From the NCBI GenBank assembly GCA_958408685.1, contig CATYLC010000033.1, positions 1 through 11,164 of the forward strand: 11,164 nucleotides of DNA. The letters run 5' to 3'. The number at the start of each line of letters is the position of its first letter. Positions within the stretch are counted from its first letter, which is position 1. The notes below the pieces were generated by a model that saw only the letters and a list, made by a program, of their open reading frames with translations, made no database searches and had not been told where the DNA came from. The translations under genes were made by a program, and so were the position numbers. Shown piece by piece: positions 1 to 7,101 of this stretch. Source of the stretch: an uncultured Collinsella sp. (lineage in GTDB: Bacteria; Actinomycetota; Coriobacteriia; Coriobacteriales; Coriobacteriaceae).

Positions 1-43
1 TGCTAGGCGAGCACTTTTACCGGGCGGCTAACCCACACAAACC

Positions 44-148
44 CCCGAAGAGCCTGAAATAGGGACTGTTTTGCGGTTTGACCAGCAAAAACAGCCCTAT
101 TTCACCGCAACTGCGTTAGGGATGGGGTGTTGGGCGGCTGTCTTCGGG
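44..148. repeat. Nested intergenic inverted repeat
   Basis: The outer arms are CCCGAAGA-GCC at 44-54 and GGC-tg-TCTTCGGG at 136-148, an 8-bp perfect match plus three more pairs across a two-base bulge. They enclose a second hairpin whose arms are 55-74 and 85-104: TGAAATAGGG pairs perfectly with CCCTATTTCA, and CTGTTTT-type bases continue the stem across a bulge, with a 10-base loop. A small CGCA-ac-TGCG palindrome lies at 106-115. No clean T-tract follows on either strand, so this is not a textbook terminator, although it lies just past the 3' end of the minus-strand gene that stops at 153. It may be a dispersed intergenic repeat or a processed 3' end. No gene is seen in 1-152. Confidence 0.6.
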
Positions 149-152
149 CCGG

Positions 153-1655
153 CTAGTCCTGGGCTTTGATACTCGGCAGCAGGATCTGCGCGAGGTAGTC
201 GGTCTCGAGTTTGGTCGCAGCGTCGGCCTTGCCGTCTTTACCGATCAGGTCGTTTTTGATCTGGCTGTATGTGTAGCGGTTGCCGGTCGTGAGCTCGACA
301 AGCTCAATCGCCGTATCCATGGGGTAGGTCGACACAGGGTCCTGCGTGCGTCCATTAACGGTTTGCGGAATCACGTACGGATAGACAGGACCGCTCGCAT
401 AGACGGTGTAGCCGTTACCTAGGCTGACCGTGCCCAAAACCGTATCGCCGTCGTCGGGCGTAAAGGTCTCGCCGTCGCGCACCGCGACGAGCGTCACGAG
501 CGGTGTGTTGGTGTCGCCGTCCAGATAAATGCACAGCGTACTGCCGTTTTGCCAGGTGGCGACCTTGCCATACCACTCAACCGGAATATCGAGCTGATAC
601 AGGTCCGTCGCCTTGTGTCGAGCGTCGGCATCGCGGGCGGACTGTGCCTCGCTTGCGCTTACGGCGTTGACGGCGGCATCGCGGCGCGTAATTGCCGCCT
701 GCTGGAGTATCTTTGCCGCGGCGGCAGAGCTCGCGCCGCCTTCCTCGGCATACTTGGCGGCGGCATCGATCTGGTCGTCAGTCACCGTGTCGGCCGAAGG
801 CACCTTGAGCTTAAAGGTGGCCTGGGCACTCAAATCCTGTCCATCGCTCTTAATGGTGACCTGCGCCTTGGTGGCTGGGACGGTGTAGATGGTGCCGTCT
901 TCCGCGATGGGGGATCCAGCAATGGAGAGCGTGTAATCGCCGGGCAGCAACTTAATGCCGCGACCATGCTCGTCAACGTAGAGCGTTTCGCTCACGGAAG
1001 AACCGTCGGAATCCTGCCCGCTCACCTGTACGGGAATCTTGGAGCCAGTTGAGCAGTCGAGGCCCGCGGCATGCACGCCAATCTGCACCGACATCATCGT
1101 GTGCGCGCTGGCGGCGACAGCGGCGGCCTGCTCTTGCTGATATCCGTTCCAGGCAGCATAGCCTGCGCCGCCGGCGACGAGCGCGACGGCCACAACGCCG
1201 GCAACCATCAGGTTGCGGCGCTTGGGCGGCATCTTACGATGACGAACCTCGGCTTCGCGTGCCGAAGGAACGGACGGTAGGGGAATATCGCCCATGGCGA
1301 TGGTCTCGTCCACGGCAGGCGCAGAGCCCAGACCGGGTAGCTCGCGGGTCAGCGAATCTTCGGCCGGCAAGCTGTCGAGCAAGATGGTTTCCTCGCTCGT
1401 GTCGGATTCGGGCTGGTCGTCGGCCTTGCACCCGGATTCCTCGTGCCCCGCCTCGTCTTCGGTGGGCGCGGCGCCATCGTCTTCCGCATCCTTATCATCG
1501 GGCTGTACCTCGATTTCCGGCTCATCCCGCACATCAACGCTCGAATCGTCAAACGCAATCTCGGCCAGTGCGATCTGGTCTAGGCTCTCCAGGGCCTCGG
1601 CACACGCTTCTGCATCTTGGGCCGCATCCTCTTGGCCCATCGTCTCATCTTTCAT
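153..1655 (-). CDS. Membrane-anchored protein with acidic cytoplasmic N-terminus and external domain, function unknown
   Basis: I do not recognise a named family. The start is the ATG at 1655, because GGGGGA lies just upstream; the reading frame stays open further upstream to 1820, but that part runs through a terminator and has no ribosome-binding site. The product is 500 residues. Residues 1 to about 145 are highly acidic and low in complexity, ending in a basic patch (KMPPKRR). One hydrophobic helix follows at about 148-170 (NLMVAGVVAVALVAGGAGYA). Residues about 180-285 look beta-rich, like small Ig-type or carboxypeptidase-regulatory-like folds, 290-350 are Ala-rich and probably helical, and about 352-500 form a further domain starting LYQLDIPVEW. 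This predicts a single-pass protein with its N-terminus inside and the bulk outside. Two copies of an (D/E)ETI motif (T90, T118) lie in the acidic part. It appears to be monocistronic, with a terminator upstream. Confidence 0.75.
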   Translation of the reverse strand: MKDETMGQEDAAQDAEACAEALESLDQIALAEIAFDDSSVDVRDEPEIEVQPDDKDAEDDGAAPTEDEAGHEESGCKADDQPESDTSEETILLDSLPAEDSLTRELPGLGSAPAVDETIAMGDIPLPSVPSAREAEVRHRKMPPKRRNLMVAGVVAVALVAGGAGYAAWNGYQQEQAAAVAASAHTMMSVQIGVHAAGLDCSTGSKIPVQVSGQDSDGSSVSETLYVDEHGRGIKLLPGDYTLSIAGSPIAEDGTIYTVPATKAQVTIKSDGQDLSAQATFKLKVPSADTVTDDQIDAAAKYAEEGGASSAAAAKILQQAAITRRDAAVNAVSASEAQSARDADARHKATDLYQLDIPVEWYGKVATWQNGSTLCIYLDGDTNTPLVTLVAVRDGETFTPDDGDTVLGTVSLGNGYTVYASGPVYPYVIPQTVNGRTQDPVSTYPMDTAIELVELTTGNRYTYSQIKNDLIGKDGKADAATKLETDYLAQILLPSIKAQD

Positions 1656-1779
1656 ATATCCCCCAAGCTCAATATCGGGACAACACTGTACCCAAAAACG
1701 GGACTCCATAGAGCCGCCGCATGATTTGAAATCCGATTTTATATATGCGCATGTTTTTGAATGAAGTACAACAACAAAA

Positions 1780-1814
1780 AGCCCCGGAAAGCGGGCGAAT
1801 CGCTTTCCGGGGCT
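1780..1814 (-). terminator. Rho-independent terminator of the tetR/membrane-protein unit
   Basis: A perfect 14-bp stem (AGCCCCGGAAAGCG at 1780-1793 with CGCTTTCCGGGGCT at 1801-1814) closes a 7-base loop. Read on the minus strand it is followed by TTTTTGTTGTTG, a good T-tract. It lies about 70 bases after the stop of the minus-strand gene at 1882 and insulates the gene that starts at 1655. Confidence 0.9.
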
Positions 1815-1881
1815 GCGCATGACGCGCGATTGCGGCGTCGGCTAAGTTTGCCTACATCCAAATGTGGACGGAATAAACACG

Positions 1882-2889
1882 TTACTCGGCGTGCGCGTAA
1901 TCAACCTTGGCGCGGCGGGCAGTGGCCTTCTCCCAATCGCTGGTGCCCTCAAAGACATCCTGCTTGTAGGGATTGCGGCCGAGCTTCTTGGCACGGTAGG
2001 CGACGTAGATGATCGCGGCGATGTTGGCGATTAGCGCGGCGACCGAGACCGCGGTGGCGGCGCCGGGATCGAGCGTGGAGTGCGTCACAAAGATGGACTC
2101 CTCCTGGAAGTACGGGAACACCTGGGCAAACATGCACCAAATGGCCAGCGTAAAGGCGCGGTTCTGAATCCAGCCGCCCTTGTTCCAGATAAAGGCGGCG
2201 ACGGTGGGCGCCAGCAGCAGCGCAAAGCCGCAGAACCAGGAGTGGGTGGGCAGGCAGTTGTAGGTGTAGCAGAAGTTCCAGATATCGTAGGCGATGATGT
2301 AGACCCAGGTCATGTCGGGCCACAGCATGTCGGTCTTGTCCTCGGAGGCGTAGACGCTCCACCAACCGGTCATGCAGAAGATGTTGATGATGCCCGCGAT
2401 ACCGTTGAACACGTTGTTCCAGCCGGCCAGCTGCGTGGCGCCCTCGGAGGTGACCCAGGTGGACTCGCCCAGGACAAAGAAGTGATAGGCGCTCTCAAAG
2501 TCAGACACGACGGCGATCATGATGTTGATGGCGACGATCACAAACGGCCACGCGCGGAACCAATGCGCCTTGCCGATTTTGCCCCACTGGTACTTAATGG
2601 CAATGAAGCCCCAGCAACCGGCCAGCGCCGCGTACACTTTGGCGTAGTGGAACCAGCTGTTCTGGTACACATGGGTGGGGTTGGTGAGCGCCCACTCGGC
2701 ACCCTGCGAAACGCCGACGGCGATGGCGACGCAGTAGATGGTCATGGCCAGCGGAGCCACGCCAAAGATGATGGCTGCGCCGAGCTTGGTGCGGCGGCCG
2801 ACCTCGTTGAGCACGATCAGGCCAATAAAGACCATGGCCCAGCCGGCCCAGTGGATAAGGGTATCGCTACCCCAAACATCGAACAGCAT
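1882..2889 (-). CDS. Polytopic membrane protein, DUF5692-like
   Basis: The product is 335 residues and very hydrophobic, with about nine predicted membrane helices. The first runs from HWAGWAMVFIGLIVLNEVG and the last is near IANIAAIIYVAYRAKKLG. It is rich in tryptophan and has a short basic cytoplasmic tail. From memory it resembles the uncharacterised DUF5692 family found in anaerobic actinomycetes such as Eggerthella and Collinsella; I cannot confirm this without a profile search. The ATG at 2889 has a good AAAGGAG seven bases upstream. It follows the TetR gene by 63 bases on the same strand and ends before a strong terminator, so the two are probably co-transcribed. Its place beside a TetR gene and opposite a redox enzyme suggests a transporter or membrane partner for the compound that the module handles; that role is inference. 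Confidence 0.8.
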   Translation of the reverse strand: MLFDVWGSDTLIHWAGWAMVFIGLIVLNEVGRRTKLGAAIIFGVAPLAMTIYCVAIAVGVSQGAEWALTNPTHVYQNSWFHYAKVYAALAGCWGFIAIKYQWGKIGKAHWFRAWPFVIVAINIMIAVVSDFESAYHFFVLGESTWVTSEGATQLAGWNNVFNGIAGIINIFCMTGWWSVYASEDKTDMLWPDMTWVYIIAYDIWNFCYTYNCLPTHSWFCGFALLLAPTVAAFIWNKGGWIQNRAFTLAIWCMFAQVFPYFQEESIFVTHSTLDPGAATAVSVAALIANIAAIIYVAYRAKKLGRNPYKQDVFEGTSDWEKATARRAKVDYAHAE

Positions 2890-2907
2890 GCTGCTCTCCT
2901 TTCACAC

Positions 2908-2935
2908 GCCCGCGGCCCCTCTTCTGATCGCGGGC
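2908..2935 (-). other. Intercistronic hairpin between the tetR-like gene and the membrane-protein gene
   Basis: GCCCGCG at 2908-2914 pairs with CGCGGGC at 2929-2935 across a 14-base loop. No T-tract follows on the minus strand, and the ribosome-binding site of the membrane-protein gene comes next. It may tune stability or expression of the second gene, but a seven-pair stem in G+C-rich DNA can also be chance. Confidence 0.35.
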
Positions 2936-2952
2936 AGTTTGGCCAAATGTCG

Positions 2953-3615
2953 TCAGTTCTGGGGCTTGCGCTCCGGATACTTGGCGGTATAGCCCTCGAT
3001 GTGGAGTGTCGAGGCGATGATTTCTTTGACCGTCTCGTCGGGCACATCGGGGTGCGTACGGATATACATCAACAACCCCATGATGAGGGTGTAGAACGTC
3101 TCGTAGACATGGTCGATGCGTAGCTCATGATGGGCGACAAAGTCCACCACGGTGGTGTCGCAGATATACTGCGCCACGCGCTGGACCACGTTGTGCAAAA
3201 AGCCGCCGTAGAGCGCGCCGCTGCTTGAGGTGAGCGTGCTCGGCAGCTCGTGGCCGCTGGCGACCAGGCGCTTAAAGAGCGGGGCGACGGTGTCGAGCGC
3301 GCCCTCAATATCACCGACGATGCGGTTGGCATTCCACTGCTCGAGCTCGGAGATAAAACCGTCAATTGCCTCGTCCATGACGGCGGTGACGGCGGCGTCC
3401 ATGTCGGCGAAGTAGTGGTAGAACAGCGAGCGCGTGCAGCCGGCTCGCTTGGTCACGGCCGAGACGGATAGATGCGACACGCCCAGCTCAGAGCTCACGG
3501 TGCGCACGGCATCGAGGATCTCGCGACGGCGTTCGTCGCCCGTCAAGCGCTTTGCCGCGCTATCGGATGCGGGGACGGCATCGACTACAGAGGTATCTGC
3601 TGTGTTGTTGCCCAT
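2953..3615 (-). CDS. TetR-family transcriptional regulator
   Basis: The product is 220 residues, normal for TetR repressors. After a flexible N-terminus of about 25 residues comes the DNA-binding domain: TGDERRREILDAVRTVSSE (first helix), then the helix-turn-helix LSVSAVTKRAGCTRSLFYHYF, where SLFYHYFADMDAAV is the typical end of the TetR domain. The rest is a helical ligand-binding and dimerisation region with no family match visible by eye. The start at 3615 has AAAGGCGG about eight bases upstream. It reads divergently from the Fe-S flavoprotein gene at 3803 and ahead of the membrane-protein gene. The spacer contains two palindromes suited to TetR dimers, so it most likely represses itself and both flanking units until a small ligand binds. 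The ligand is unknown. Confidence 0.93.
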   Translation of the reverse strand: MGNNTADTSVVDAVPASDSAAKRLTGDERRREILDAVRTVSSELGVSHLSVSAVTKRAGCTRSLFYHYFADMDAAVTAVMDEAIDGFISELEQWNANRIVGDIEGALDTVAPLFKRLVASGHELPSTLTSSSGALYGGFLHNVVQRVAQYICDTTVVDFVAHHELRIDHVYETFYTLIMGLLMYIRTHPDVPDETVKEIIASTLHIEGYTAKYPERKPQN

Positions 3616-3668
3616 GTTTTGCCGCCTTTCATCCGTTTGAGCCTGACCGTTCGCCTAACAGTCTTGAA

Positions 3669-3716
3669 TATTGTTGACGGTTCGTCAATACTGTTTTTGA
3701 CACAATGTCAACAATA
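3669..3716. promoter_or_regulatory. Paired operator palindromes for the TetR-family regulator
   Basis: Two perfect 15-bp palindromes lie here: TTGACG-gtt-CGTCAA at 3674-3688 and TTGACA-caa-TGTCAA at 3697-3711. Their centres are 23 bp apart, and both fit TTGACR-N3-YGTCAA. They are wrapped by an exact 10-bp inverted repeat, TATTGTTGAC at 3669-3678 and GTCAACAATA at 3707-3716, so the whole 48-bp block is symmetric. TTGACA and TTGACG also match a -35 box on either strand, so a bound repressor would probably block promoters in both directions. I could not pick convincing -10 boxes. Assignment to the adjacent regulator is inferred from position and symmetry. Confidence 0.78.
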
Positions 3717-3743
3717 ACGGGTGAACGGCGTGGGGGCATGTCG

Positions 3744-3781
3744 AGCCCGTAAAAAGAGGGGCGCCGCGGCCTCGCCGGGCT
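3744..3781 (+). other. Possible leader hairpin upstream of the Fe-S flavoprotein gene
   Basis: AGCCCG at 3744-3749 can pair with CGGGCT at 3776-3781, and GAGG at 3756-3759 with CCTC at 3770-3773 inside it. The ribosome-binding site AGAAGGGA starts at 3790. The structure would be part of the 5' leader if transcription starts near the operators. Support is modest because the stem is short and the loop is G+C-rich. Confidence 0.3.
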
Positions 3782-3802
3782 GTGGCAAGAGAAGGGACAA
3801 CC

Positions 3803-6580
3803 ATGATTCTCAACGGACCGGGGATTAGCTACACCGAGCCCGACATCGGTTCGGAGTTCGTGCCGCCGCTGCCGGAGCATCCGCGCGAGGCCATCGTCAA
3901 GCTGTGCGAGCACTGCACCAACCGTCTGCTGCATCGCGATGAGCTGCTGGGCTACGAGTACTGGTCGTTTGCCGAGGCCGCGACTGACGAGCAGGCCGAA
4001 GTGCTCTGCAAGATGAAGATGCGCCGTCCCTATACGCTGCCCGAGATGGTCAAGCTCACCGGCATGCCCGAGGCCGATATCGAGAAGATGCTCGACGACA
4101 TGAGCTACACGGGCCTGCTCGAGTACAACTGGGAAAATCCCGAGCGCGCCAAGCAATGGGTGCTGCCCATGCTGGTGCCGGGTTCCGCCGAGTTCCTCAA
4201 CATGCGCGTGAGCCAGCTCGAGGAGCATCCGGTCTATGCTAAGTTCTTTGAGCAGGCGTCTAAGGGACCGCTGTCCAAGGCCACGCCGATGGTGCCGCCC
4301 GGTGGTGCCGGCATCGGCATGCATGTCATTCCGGTCGAGAAGGCCATTGACGCCGCGAGCACCTCGGTGCCTATTGAGCATATCGAGCACTGGCTCGACA
4401 AATACGAGGGTAAGTATGCCGCCAGCACCTGCAGCTGCCGCGCGAGCCGTCGCGTGATGGGTGAGGGCTGTGCAGACGACCCGGCCGATTGGTGCATCGC
4501 CGTGGGCGATATGGCCGACTACGTGGTCGAGACCGATCGTGGCCATTACGTGACCCGCGACGAGGTTTACGACATCCTGCGCCAGGCCGAGGACAACGGC
4601 TTTGTGCACCAGATCACCAACATCGACGGCGAGAACAAGATCTTCGCCATCTGCAACTGCAACGTCAACGTGTGCTACGCCCTGCGCACCTCGCAGCTGT
4701 TCAACACGCCCAACCTGTCGCGCTCGGCCTATGTCGCCAAGGTCGAAAAGGACAAGTGCGTGGCCTGCGGTCGCTGCGTTGAGGTGTGTCCGGCCGGTGC
4801 CGCTAAGCTGGGCCAGAAGCTCTGCAGCAAAAAGGCCGGCGGACAGGTACCCGAATATCCGCGCCAGGAGCTGCCCGATGCCACCAAGTGGGATCACGCC
4901 AAGTGGTCGCCCAACTACCGCAACGACAACCGCATCGAGACGCATGAGTCCGGCACCGCTCCCTGCAAGACGGCCTGCCCCGCGCATGTCGCCGTTCAGG
5001 GCTATTTGAAGCTCGCGGCTCAGGGTCGCTATGACGAGGCCCTAGCACTCATTAAGCGCGAGAACCCGCTGCCCGCTATCTGCGGCCGTGTGTGCAACCG
5101 CCGCTGTGAGGATGTCTGCACTCGCGGCCGTGTGGACGCCGCCGTGGCTATCGACGAGGTCAAGAAGTTCATCGCCCAGCGCGATTTGGATGCCGCGACC
5201 CGCTATGTCCCACCTGTGGTGACCCCGACGCGTGCCGGCGGCTTCGACCAGAAGATCGCCATCATCGGTGCCGGTCCGGCCGGCCTGTCCTGCGCTTTCT
5301 ACCTGGCCGAGAAGGGCTACAAGCCTGTCGTGTTCGAGAAGAACGAGTGCCCGGGCGGCATGCTCACCTACGGTATTCCCAGCTTTAAGCTGCAGAAGGA
5401 TGTTATCGAGGCCGAGGTCGAGATCATTCGCCTGATGGGTGCCGAGTTCCGCTATGGCGTGGAGGTCGGTCGCGACGTGACGCTCGACGAGCTGCGCGAG
5501 CAGGGCTTTAAGGCCTTCTACGTTGCCATTGGCTGCCAGGGCGGCCGCCTTGCCGGTATTCCGGGCGAGGATGCCGAGGACGTGACCGTGGCCGTCGACT
5601 TCTTGCGCGAGGTCAACAGCGGCAAGATCGACGCGCTGCCCGGCCGCACCATCGTGGTGGGCGGCGGCAACGTGGCCATCGACGTGGCCCGCAACGCCTG
5701 CCGCCTGGGCTCCGAGCGCGTTGAGATGTTCTGCCTGGAGAGCGAGGCGCAGATGCCCGCCAGCGAGGAAGAGCGTCGCGAGGCCATCGAGGACGGCGCA
5801 CACATCAGCTGCGGTTGGGGTCCCAAGGAGGTTCACCTGGACGAGGCCGGTCGTGTGTGCGGTATCACCTTTAAGCGCTGCACGCGTGTCTTTGACGACG
5901 AGGGCCGGTTTGCGCCCGAGTACGACGAGAACGATCTGCGCCGCGTCGATGCCGATCGTGTCGTCATGTCGATCGGGCAGTCCATTGTGTGGGGCGACCT
6001 GCTGGCTGGCTCCAAGGTGGAGCTCGGCCGCGGCCAGGGTGCCCTTGCCGATCCCCAGACCTATCAGACCGCCGAGTCCGACATCTTTGTGGGCGGCGAC
6101 GTCTACACCGGCCCCAGCTTTGCCATCGACGCTATCGCCGCCGGCCACGAGGCCGCGGTGTCCATCCATCGCTTTGTGCAGCCGGGCTCCACGCTCACCA
6201 TCGGCCGCAATCAGCGCCGCTACACCGCGCTCGACCGCGACGACGTTGTGCTCGAGAGCTACGACAACGCGAGCCGCGAGGTTGCGCATGTGGACCGCGA
6301 ACGCGAGAAGGCTGCGCCGTTTAGCGAGTATGTTGAGACCTTTACCGAGGAGCAGGTGCGCGCCGAGACCGCCCGTTGCCTGGGCTGCGGCGCCTCGATC
6401 GTCGACCCCAACAAGTGCATCGGCTGCGGCCTGTGCACCACCAAGTGCGCGTTCGACGCCATCCATCTGGATCGCGACCGCCCCGAGTGCTCCACGATGG
6501 TCAAATACGAGCAAAAGCTCCCAAGTCTGGGCAAGTATGCTTTGAAGCGCGCTATCAAGATTAAGTTCGGTCGCAAGTAA
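3803..6580 (+). CDS. Iron-sulfur flavoprotein oxidoreductase with GltD-like FAD/NAD(P)H core
   Basis: The product is 925 residues. The ATG at 3803 is preferred because AGAAGGGA lies six bases before it; a GTG at 3782 has no such site. Residues 1-300 look like a helical, possibly winged-helix front followed by a cysteine region with C210-S-C212, C223, C231 and C284-N-C286-x4-C291. A 4Fe-4S ferredoxin motif follows (C319, C322, C325, C329-P). Next is the Fe-S domain typical of glutamate synthase small subunits and dihydropyrimidine dehydrogenase (C388, C392, C427, C431, C435, C439). Then come the FAD-binding GAGPAG at 489-494, the NAD(P)-binding GGGN at 620-623 and the flavin-site GGD ending at D766. 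The C-terminus has CLGC (859-862) and a second ferredoxin motif (C872, C875, C878, C882). The family moves electrons between NAD(P)H, flavin and Fe-S centres; the acceptor here is unknown. No signal peptide is seen, so it is cytoplasmic. It is probably co-transcribed with the hypA-like gene 32 bases downstream and controlled by the divergent TetR protein. Confidence 0.9.
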   Translation: MILNGPGISYTEPDIGSEFVPPLPEHPREAIVKLCEHCTNRLLHRDELLGYEYWSFAEAATDEQAEVLCKMKMRRPYTLPEMVKLTGMPEADIEKMLDDMSYTGLLEYNWENPERAKQWVLPMLVPGSAEFLNMRVSQLEEHPVYAKFFEQASKGPLSKATPMVPPGGAGIGMHVIPVEKAIDAASTSVPIEHIEHWLDKYEGKYAASTCSCRASRRVMGEGCADDPADWCIAVGDMADYVVETDRGHYVTRDEVYDILRQAEDNGFVHQITNIDGENKIFAICNCNVNVCYALRTSQLFNTPNLSRSAYVAKVEKDKCVACGRCVEVCPAGAAKLGQKLCSKKAGGQVPEYPRQELPDATKWDHAKWSPNYRNDNRIETHESGTAPCKTACPAHVAVQGYLKLAAQGRYDEALALIKRENPLPAICGRVCNRRCEDVCTRGRVDAAVAIDEVKKFIAQRDLDAATRYVPPVVTPTRAGGFDQKIAIIGAGPAGLSCAFYLAEKGYKPVVFEKNECPGGMLTYGIPSFKLQKDVIEAEVEIIRLMGAEFRYGVEVGRDVTLDELREQGFKAFYVAIGCQGGRLAGIPGEDAEDVTVAVDFLREVNSGKIDALPGRTIVVGGGNVAIDVARNACRLGSERVEMFCLESEAQMPASEEERREAIEDGAHISCGWGPKEVHLDEAGRVCGITFKRCTRVFDDEGRFAPEYDENDLRRVDADRVVMSIGQSIVWGDLLAGSKVELGRGQGALADPQTYQTAESDIFVGGDVYTGPSFAIDAIAAGHEAAVSIHRFVQPGSTLTIGRNQRRYTALDRDDVVLESYDNASREVAHVDREREKAAPFSEYVETFTEEQVRAETARCLGCGASIVDPNKCIGCGLCTTKCAFDAIHLDRDRPECSTMVKYEQKLPSLGKYALKRAIKIKFGRK

Positions 6581-6612
6581 GTAGTCATAACGGGAACGGC
6601 GGAAGGAAATAA

Positions 6613-7041
6613 ATGCACGAGCTCGGAATCGTCTATCACATCATTCGTGATGTTGAGAATGTGGCGCGCGCCAATGGCGTGAGTCGCGTTTCGAGCGTCA
6701 CGCTGCTGCTGGGCGAGGTCTCGGGCGTCGTTCCCGACTTGCTGCTCGACGCCTGGCGCTGGGCGGCAGATAAAAAGTCCATTACCGAGGGTGCGGAGCT
6801 TCTTGTGGAGCCTGTCGAGGCCGTGACGCATTGCGAGGCGTGCGGCTGCGACTATGCGACCGTCGAGCACGGCAAGACCTGCCCTCATTGCGGCAGCGGC
6901 GAAACATACCTGCTGCAGGGCCAGGAGGTCATGATCAAGCAGATCGAGACCCCCGACGAGGACCCGGCAGGCGCTGCCCCCGATGGCCCTTCCGACGCTC
7001 CCGACGCCGTCGACGCCGCCAACCCCCTCCGCATCGTCTAG
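6613..7041 (+). CDS. hypA: HypA/HybF-type nickel metallochaperone
   Basis: The product is 142 residues and begins MHELGIVYHIIRDVE. In the HypA family, Met1-His2-Glu3 forms the nickel site used to deliver nickel to [NiFe]-hydrogenase precursors (and to urease in some bacteria). The zinc site is present as C74-x2-C77 and C90-x2-C93, within CEACGCDY and CPHCGS; an additional C79 follows the first pair. GAELLVEPVEAVTHCEACG is the usual family lead-in to that domain. A tail of about 25 residues, rich in Asp, Ala and Pro, extends beyond the normal end (E. coli HypA is 116 residues). The start has GGAAGGAAA just upstream. It lies 32 bases behind the Fe-S flavoprotein gene, probably in the same transcript. 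No hydrogenase structural gene or other hyp gene lies in the window, so its client is unclear. Confidence 0.9.
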   Translation: MHELGIVYHIIRDVENVARANGVSRVSSVTLLLGEVSGVVPDLLLDAWRWAADKKSITEGAELLVEPVEAVTHCEACGCDYATVEHGKTCPHCGSGETYLLQGQEVMIKQIETPDEDPAGAAPDGPSDAPDAVDAANPLRIV

Positions 7042-7045
7042 TCCT

Positions 7046-7101
7046 TAGTCGTTGGGGACGTTCTTACATGACTAGTCAAACAAGAACGTTCCCAACGACT
7101 A
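7046..7101. repeat. Long intergenic hairpin after hypA
   Basis: TAGTCGTTGGGGACGTTCTT at 7046-7065 is matched by AAGAACGTTCCCAACGACTA at 7082-7101. The arms are 20 bases with a single G·T-type mismatch and a 16-base loop. It begins five bases after the hypA stop, so it may end or stabilise that transcript, but no T-tract follows on either strand. The shape (about 20-bp arms, 50-60 bases in all) matches the other hairpins in this window and suggests a dispersed repeat. Confidence 0.75.

Noticed and set aside
1656..1820. Extended N-terminus of the membrane-anchored protein up to 1820
   Set aside because: The extension passes through the terminator stem and lacks a ribosome-binding site, whereas ATG at 1655 has GGGGGA in front.
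2080..3123. Plus-strand open frame opposite the membrane-protein and TetR genes
   Set aside because: It spans two convincing minus-strand genes and their ribosome-binding site and has no family signature.
3629..6514. Long open frames on the minus strand opposite the Fe-S flavoprotein gene
   Set aside because: They overlap a gene with full FAD, NAD(P) and Fe-S motifs, cross its operators, and have low-complexity Leu/Gly/His-rich translations with no recognisable domain.
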